In this document: positions 58,927-64,000 of the stretch, piece after piece
Layout of the letters: each line of letters begins with the position of its first letter
How positions within the stretch are numbered: the stretch's first letter is position 1
NCBI RefSeq assembly: GCF_011378905.1
Contig: NZ_WTPY01000018.1
Span: forward strand, 1-64,000
Source: Paraglaciecola sp. 20A4
GTDB lineage: Bacteria; Pseudomonadota; Gammaproteobacteria; Enterobacterales; Alteromonadaceae
Direction of reading: 5' to 3'
Length of the DNA: 64,000 nt
Program-made: the position numbers and the translations under genes
Notes under the pieces: model-generated
Database searches by the model: none
Told to the model about the DNA's origin: nothing
What the model saw: the letters and a program-made list of their open reading frames with translations, nothing else

Positions 58927-59337
58927 ATGAGTCGATTTCCAACCCATGGCAGTGTAGAGCTTGATGTTGTTGATAATATTTTATTAGTCGAAGGCCAAGG
59001 ACCATGGAATTTGGAATCCGTAATGGAGTCTGAAAAGCAAATGGAACCGATATTGAAAGAACTGAGCGGAAGTCGATGGGGTGCTTTGGTTGTGCTACAT
59101 GGAGACCCAATTTATGTTCCTGACGCGGCAGCATTTTTATCAAAAGTGATACAAGCCCAAAAAGCATTGGGCAGGGTCGCAACGGCCATGGTCGTGGAGC
59201 AGTCAAATACTCCGGCGTTTTCAAAACGTCACTTGGCACAAGTATTTGATGACGCCGGCGAAAATTATCGTTTTTTTCCAGATACAAAGCAGGCTAAGTG
59301 GTGGTTAATACAGCAAATAATGAAGCTCTCAGATTAA
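58927..59337 (+). CDS. SpoIIAA/STAS-like small protein
   Basis: 136 residues without signal peptide. Pattern of alternating strands and helices (VELDVVDNILLVEGQGPWN, then WGALVVLHGDPIYVPD) resembling the SpoIIAA-like/STAS fold seen in marine bacterial hypotheticals. No catalytic motif. GAGAGG a few bases before the ATG supports this start over a TTG four codons earlier. Role unknown. Confidence 0.65.
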   Translation: MSRFPTHGSVELDVVDNILLVEGQGPWNLESVMESEKQMEPILKELSGSRWGALVVLHGDPIYVPDAAAFLSKVIQAQKALGRVATAMVVEQSNTPAFSKRHLAQVFDDAGENYRFFPDTKQAKWWLIQQIMKLSD

Positions 59338-59383
59338 CTAGCTTATCTGTACTGACAGCGTAAAAACCGAGGTATCTTGTTTT

Positions 59384-60292
59384 CTAACTATGTTGAGCTA
59401 AGGCTTTGGCGACCTTTGAAGTCGAATCAATGCCTAATTTAGCACAAACATGACGACCAGCTTGGGTTAACAAAGTCAAATCTATTCCACTTGAAATACC
59501 CATGCCATTTAACATATAAACCACGTCTTCGGTGGCGACATTGCCCGATGCACCTTTCGCATACGGACACCCACCTAACCCTGCTACTGCGCTATCCACC
59601 GTATTAATACCAAGTTGCAGGGCAACTAAGATATTGGCTAATGCTTGGCCATACGTATCGTGAAAATGAACAGCAACTGCTGATTTAGGTACGATTTCTA
59701 ATACGGCTGTGAGCATAGTTTGCGTTGCGATGGGCGTACCCACTCCGATAGTATCTCCCAAGGAAATCTCATAGCACCCCATGTCGAGAAGGGTCTTTGC
59801 TATCCTAGCAACGCTCTCTGGGGGGATATCCCCTTCATATGGACAACCTAAAACACAAGAAACATAGCCTCTAACTTTTATCCCTTGCGCCTTAGCCGCA
59901 GCTATAACAGGCTCAAAACGCTCGAGGCTTTCGGCAATAGAGCAATTAATATTCTTGTGAGAAAAGGTTTCAGATGCTGAGCCAAATATAGCTACTTCAT
60001 CGGCCCCGGCTAACATAGCGCACTCAAATCCTTTTAAATTTGGCGTTAGTGCACTGTATGTCACCCCTTTTTCACGATGAATAGCGGAAAAGACCTGAGC
60101 TGAATCTGCCATTTGAGGTACCCATTTGGGTGATACGAAACTACCGGTTTCAATCATCGTTAAACCCGCTTTCGCCAACTCTTCGACTAAGGTTACTTTG
60201 GTAGCCAAATCAATATTTTGCTTTTCATTTTGTAATCCGTCCCTGGGGCCGACTTCAACAATTTTGACATGTTTAGGTAAACGGCTATTCAC
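59384..60292 (-). CDS. liuE: Hydroxymethylglutaryl-CoA lyase
   Basis: Last step of leucine degradation: HMG-CoA to acetyl-CoA and acetoacetate. 302 residues, TIM barrel. Substrate-binding [10 protein letters not shown] at the N-terminus, metal-binding [12 protein letters not shown] and the catalytic Cys loop [17 protein letters not shown] start overlapping the liuD stop as GTGA, so translation is coupled. No mitochondrial- or signal-type extension. Confidence 0.95.
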   Translation of the reverse strand: MNSRLPKHVKIVEVGPRDGLQNEKQNIDLATKVTLVEELAKAGLTMIETGSFVSPKWVPQMADSAQVFSAIHREKGVTYSALTPNLKGFECAMLAGADEVAIFGSASETFSHKNINCSIAESLERFEPVIAAAKAQGIKVRGYVSCVLGCPYEGDIPPESVARIAKTLLDMGCYEISLGDTIGVGTPIATQTMLTAVLEIVPKSAVAVHFHDTYGQALANILVALQLGINTVDSAVAGLGGCPYAKGASGNVATEDVVYMLNGMGISSGIDLTLLTQAGRHVCAKLGIDSTSKVAKALAQHS

Positions 60293-62316
60293 GATGAGGT
60301 CTCCTCATTGGCAATAAAGTCCAATAATGCAGCCCCACCGTCTACAAGTTCACCTGCTTGATAAAAGAACTCGCTTACTAATCCGTCTTGAGTGGCTTTA
60401 ATGGCATGTTCCATTTTCATGGCTTCCATTATCATTAAGGTCTGTCCTTTTTTAACGCTTTGATTCGGCTCAACGAGTAGAGCGACAATCGTACCGTTCA
60501 TTGGCGCAACAAAGGCACCGTGTTGATCACTGTCATCGTTCACCCCCAAGTCTTTTTGAACATGGGTAAATTTAGCCATTCCATGACTATGAAATACTGC
60601 ATATTCATGTTCGATTTGGTTTATGGTGACACTTTCACTGTGTCCGTTGACGGTAGCGAGTAGTCGATTCCCCGCTATTTGCCCCTCACATCGGTATGAT
60701 TGGCCGTGCAAATCAATCATAAACGTACCGTGGGGCGTAGACGTTTGATTATCTACTTGTATTCTTTGTACTTTGACTTCGTGCTCTTGATTATCTAGCA
60801 GAATAAAGTAGTTATTTACGTAAATATCGTTTGCGCGCCAGTCACAAATGAGGCCCCAAGGTGATTGACTATCCTGATTGTTTACTGAGGTGATAGGCTG
60901 CTCAGACAAAGACAAGTATATGGCCAAATTTAAGAGCTGATTTTTGCTGTCTACACTATTTTTTTGAAAAATTTTCTCGTGATGTTTTTCGATAAAGCTA
61001 GTATCAATTTCTTCATCTTTAAATGCTTGAGTATCGATTAAGCGTCGTAGAAACGGGATGTTGGTGGTAACACCGTCAATGCGGTATTCTCCAAGAGATT
61101 GACTCAATCGAGCTAAAGCTCTTTCACGGTCTGTATCCCATACGATTAACTTAGCGATCATCGGGTCATAGTAAACAGATACTTCATCACCTTGCACTAC
61201 GCCGCTGTCTATCCGAACATGAGCGGATTCTTGTGGCGTTTCCAATAAATGCAAGGTACCCGTAGCGGGCAAAAATTCGTTGTCTGGATCTTCAGCGTAA
61301 ATACGCGCCTCAAAAGCGTGACCATTAATGCATAATTCATCTTGAGTTTTAGGTAAGGTTTCATTGGCGGCAATACGTAACTGCCATTCAACCAAATCTT
61401 GTCCTGAAATCATTTCGCTGACGGGATGCTCGACTTGTAATCGAGTATTCATCTCCATGAAGTAGAATTTGCCATCAGTATCAAGCAAGAACTCTACGGT
61501 CCCTGCGCCGACATAATCAATTGCTTTTGCTGCTTTTAACGCTGCATCGCCCATGGCCGCGCGTAGGGTTGAAGACATTTTGAAGGCAGGTGCTTCTTCT
61601 ATCACTTTTTGATGGCGTCTTTGCACAGAGCAATCACGCTCAAAGATATGCACACCATTACCATGATGGTCACAAAATACTTGAACTTCGACGTGGCGAG
61701 GTTGGGTCAGGTATTTTTCAACTAGCATGATATCGTCGTTAAAACTCGACATGGCTTCACGCTTTGCTGCCGCAAGAGCATCATCAAATTCGTCTGCGCT
61801 CCATACTTGGCGCATGCCTTTTCCGCCGCCACCGGCGGCGGCTTTAAGTAAAACAGGATAACCCATGTCGTCTGCGTGTTGTTTAATAAGCGCGGCTGAT
61901 TGGTCTGCGCCATGGTAGCCGGGTACTAAAGGTACATTAGCTTGTTGCATAATATGCTTGGCTGCAGATTTAGAGCCCATCGCTTCAATAGCCTGAATTG
62001 GGGGGCCGACAAAAATGATATTATTGTCTGCGCAGGCTTTGGCAAAACCGGCATTTTCCGACAAAAATCCATAGCCTGGGTGAATAGCGTCTGCACCGGT
62101 TGCTATGGCAGCAGCGATGACCTTATCAATTCTCAGGTAACTCTGGTTAGATGGCGATGGACCAATATGAATGGCTTCATCAGCCATTTTGACGTGTAGT
62201 GCTTTACTGTCCGCGTCCGAATATAAGGCAACCGTTTGGATACCCATGCGCTTCGCTGTGTTAATAATACGACAGCAAATTTCGCCACGATTGGCAATTA
62301 GGAGTTTTTTAATCAT
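60289..62316 (-). CDS. liuD: Methylcrotonyl-CoA carboxylase, biotin-containing alpha subunit
   Basis: Carboxylates 3-methylcrotonyl-CoA with LiuB. 675 residues from the ATG in the ATGA overlap with liuC. Biotin carboxylase domain ([19 protein letters not shown]-grasp loop [29 protein letters not shown]), a central BT domain, and a C-terminal biotinyl domain with the modified Lys in [13 protein letters not shown] four codons earlier is possible but the overlap supports the ATG. Confidence 0.95.
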   Translation of the reverse strand: MIKKLLIANRGEICCRIINTAKRMGIQTVALYSDADSKALHVKMADEAIHIGPSPSNQSYLRIDKVIAAAIATGADAIHPGYGFLSENAGFAKACADNNIIFVGPPIQAIEAMGSKSAAKHIMQQANVPLVPGYHGADQSAALIKQHADDMGYPVLLKAAAGGGGKGMRQVWSADEFDDALAAAKREAMSSFNDDIMLVEKYLTQPRHVEVQVFCDHHGNGVHIFERDCSVQRRHQKVIEEAPAFKMSSTLRAAMGDAALKAAKAIDYVGAGTVEFLLDTDGKFYFMEMNTRLQVEHPVSEMISGQDLVEWQLRIAANETLPKTQDELCINGHAFEARIYAEDPDNEFLPATGTLHLLETPQESAHVRIDSGVVQGDEVSVYYDPMIAKLIVWDTDRERALARLSQSLGEYRIDGVTTNIPFLRRLIDTQAFKDEEIDTSFIEKHHEKIFQKNSVDSKNQLLNLAIYLSLSEQPITSVNNQDSQSPWGLICDWRANDIYVNNYFILLDNQEHEVKVQRIQVDNQTSTPHGTFMIDLHGQSYRCEGQIAGNRLLATVNGHSESVTINQIEHEYAVFHSHGMAKFTHVQKDLGVNDDSDQHGAFVAPMNGTIVALLVEPNQSVKKGQTLMIMEAMKMEHAIKATQDGLVSEFFYQAGELVDGGAALLDFIANEETSS

Positions 62317-63128
62317 GAGATATACCAATTAGGTCGACGTTTTTGTAAAAAGGCACCTAGACCTTCTTGGCCTTCGGTTGATACCCGCGTTTTAGCAATA
62401 CGTTCGCTGGTTATATTCCTAAGGGCCTCGTCAGGAACACGATTTGCCACATCAAGTATCAACTGCTTGGCTGCAGATACAGCGTGAGGGCCATTTTTAA
62501 GTATATTATCTAACATGCCATCGATGGTGCTATCTAGCTCTTCTTCGGTGACACTTTCACTTAGTAAGCCGATGCGTCTGGCTCGGCGCGACGAGAATAC
62601 TTCTGCTGTAACAAAGTAACGTCGAGAATTCCGTTCGCCGATCGCTTGAATGACATATGGACTTATAGTCGCGGGTATTAAGCCTAGCTTGACCTCACTT
62701 AAACTGAACTTGCTCAACTTACTGCCTACCGCCATATCACAGCAGGCGATTAAACCTACAGCGCCACCAAATGCAGCACCTTGAACCCTAGCAATAGTTG
62801 GTTTTGGCAGGGTATTAAGTGTGTGCAACATGGTGGCTAAATTGTTAGCGTCATTTAGATTCTGCTCATAGGAGTATGTCGCCATGCGCTTCATCCAGTT
62901 TAAATCAGCACCCGCGCAGAAACTTTTACCTGTCGCAGCAAGAATGACCGCACGTACCGTTTGGTCATTTCCAAGTTGCGTGAATATTTCGCTCAAACGA
63001 GCAATTAAAACATCGTCGAAGGCATTGTGTACCTCGGGCCTGTTAAGGGTAACGGTCGCCACTCCACGTGGGTCAATTTCACAGGTTACACAGTCTGTTA
63101 TCGAATTTGATATTATTGGGTTATCCAT
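62313..63128 (-). CDS. liuC: Enoyl-CoA hydratase/isomerase, likely methylglutaconyl-CoA hydratase
   Basis: Crotonase-family enzyme, 271 residues. Oxyanion-hole segments SFCAGADLNWMKRMA and VQGAAFGGAVGLIACCD. The catalytic Glu positions follow in SLSEVKLGLIPATISPYV. Placement between liuB and liuD makes 3-methylglutaconyl-CoA hydratase the likely role; other enoyl-CoAs cannot be excluded by sequence. Confidence 0.9.
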   Translation of the reverse strand: MDNPIISNSITDCVTCEIDPRGVATVTLNRPEVHNAFDDVLIARLSEIFTQLGNDQTVRAVILAATGKSFCAGADLNWMKRMATYSYEQNLNDANNLATMLHTLNTLPKPTIARVQGAAFGGAVGLIACCDMAVGSKLSKFSLSEVKLGLIPATISPYVIQAIGERNSRRYFVTAEVFSSRRARRIGLLSESVTEEELDSTIDGMLDNILKNGPHAVSAAKQLILDVANRVPDEALRNITSERIAKTRVSTEGQEGLGAFLQKRRPNWYIS

Positions 63129-63140
63129 ACTCAGGCATCC

Positions 63141-64000
63141 TTACATTCTGAACACCCCAAACTGGGTGTCCTCGATGGCTTTATTTAAACTGGCCGAAAT
63201 TGACAGCCCAAGTACCATGCGCGTGTCTGCGGGATCGATTACGCCATCATCCCAAAGCCGAGCTGAAGCGTAATAGGGGTGTCCCTGATGTTCGTAGGTA
63301 TCAACGATAGGTTGTTTAAAGGTCTTTTCTTCTTCGTCACTCCAGGTCTCGCCTGCTCGCTCACGTTGTTCACGTTTTACTTGAGATAATACGCCAGCAG
63401 CTTGTTCACCGCCCATTACCGATATACGTGCGTTAGGCCACATAAACATAAAACGTGGGTCATAGGCTCGACCGCACATGCCATAATTACCCGCGCCGAA
63501 ACTACCGCCAATTAGAACGGTAAACTTCGGGACGTTAGCACATGCAACAGCGGTTACCATCTTAGCGCCGTGCTTCGCTATGCCGCCCGCTTCGTATTGT
63601 TTACCGACCATAAAACCGGTGATGTTTTGTAAGAAAACAAGGGGGATTTTGCGCTGGGCGCAAAGCTCGATAAAGTGAGCACCTTTTTGTGCTGATTCAC
63701 TGAATAAAATCCCATTATTAGCGACAATACCGACTGGATAGCCAAATATTCGTGCAAATCCGCAAATTAAAGTATTTCCATAAAGGGTTTTAAATTCGTC
63801 AAATTCAGAGCCATCAACCACCCGGGCAATGACTTCACGTACGTCGTAAGGCTGACGCGAATCTTTAGGGATAATGCCATAGATATCTTCTTTAGGATAA
63901 ATAGGGTCTACGCTAGGCTTAACATCTAGCGTTAAAGGTTTAACGCGATTCAATCGGGAAATGGCATCTCGGGCGATATGTAATGCGTGCTGGTCGTTGT
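63141..64000 (-). CDS. liuB: Methylcrotonyl-CoA carboxylase beta subunit, N-terminus beyond window
   Basis: Carboxyltransferase subunit of methylcrotonyl-CoA carboxylase, about the C-terminal 286 residues of a ~535-residue protein; the frame is open to the window edge ([14 protein letters not shown]). Features: [47 protein letters not shown] and the C-terminal [18 protein letters not shown]. Starts the visible liuBCDE set; isovaleryl-CoA dehydrogenase (liuA) would be expected just outside the window. Confidence 0.95.
   Translation of the reverse strand, partial: NDQHALHIARDAISRLNRVKPLTLDVKPSVDPIYPKEDIYGIIPKDSRQPYDVREVIARVVDGSEFDEFKTLYGNTLICGFARIFGYPVGIVANNGILFSESAQKGAHFIELCAQRKIPLVFLQNITGFMVGKQYEAGGIAKHGAKMVTAVACANVPKFTVLIGGSFGAGNYGMCGRAYDPRFMFMWPNARISVMGGEQAAGVLSQVKREQRERAGETWSDEEEKTFKQPIVDTYEHQGHPYYASARLWDDGVIDPADTRMVLGLSISASLNKAIEDTQFGVFRM

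Noticed and set aside
1-64000. Mobile elements, prophage, integron or CRISPR
   Set aside because: No transposase, integrase, phage structural gene or regularly spaced direct repeats were found; gene order is conserved housekeeping synteny.

Overview
The window is a compact, housekeeping-type stretch of a marine gammaproteobacterial chromosome. The best fit is Alteromonadales, close to Paraglaciecola/Glaciecola/Alteromonas. This rests on protein style and gene order: rnt next to motY (polar Na+-driven flagellar motor), rsxABCDGE-nth, aspS-nudB-ruvCAB-ybgC-tolQRAB-pal-cpoB-tRNA-Lys, and a leucine/isovalerate (liu) degradation operon. Base composition is moderately AT-rich with no obvious foreign island. 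I see no transposase, integrase, prophage or CRISPR array.

Layout. 1-4.7 kb: the prkA-yeaH-spoVR stress/starvation operon on the minus strand, with spoVR running off the left edge. 5-8.2 kb: iron and redox genes (sodB, grxD, bfd with a Fur-like box, a 2-Cys peroxiredoxin) and rnt. 8.4-12.5 kb: motY behind a sigma-28 type promoter, glpQ, gloA, sugE behind a guanidine-II (mini-ykkC) riboswitch, a TauE/SafE exporter and ywbE. 12.5-19.5 kb: nth and the Rsx/Rnf electron-transport operon; RsxC carries a long seven-repeat Ala/Lys-rich tail. 19.8-21.1 kb: two identical tRNA-Asn genes with a strong promoter, then about 1 kb without a convincing gene that holds a DnaA-box palindrome. 21.1-28.6 kb: a MATE exporter, uvrB, a LysR regulator, divergent queC/queE, and two coupled genes of unknown role. 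28.7-41.6 kb: acuI, an SDR, asnB, an M28 peptidase lipoprotein, DUF3025, YIP1, a NatAB-type ABC exporter, DUF72 and a Cache chemoreceptor. 42-52.5 kb: aspS-nudB-ruvCAB and the Tol-Pal operon, with a candidate small RNA on the opposite strand between ruvB and ybgC. 52.7-59.4 kb: two tRNA-Lys genes, an HDOD protein, a thioesterase, a stop-interrupted small membrane protein gene, an alpha/beta hydrolase, glgC, a membrane-anchored SRPBCC protein and a small SpoIIAA-like protein. 59.4-64 kb: liuE, liuD, liuC and a partial liuB, joined by 4-base overlaps.

Most genes have clear family assignments. Several start codons were moved inward on Shine-Dalgarno and homology grounds, and nudB appears to start at CTG. 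The least-explained signals are the candidate ~140 nt Hfq-type small RNA (46.78-46.92 kb), the gene-free region with paired DnaA boxes (20.1-21.1 kb), and the stop-interrupted membrane gene (55.4 kb). Everything is read from sequence alone; no database search was run.
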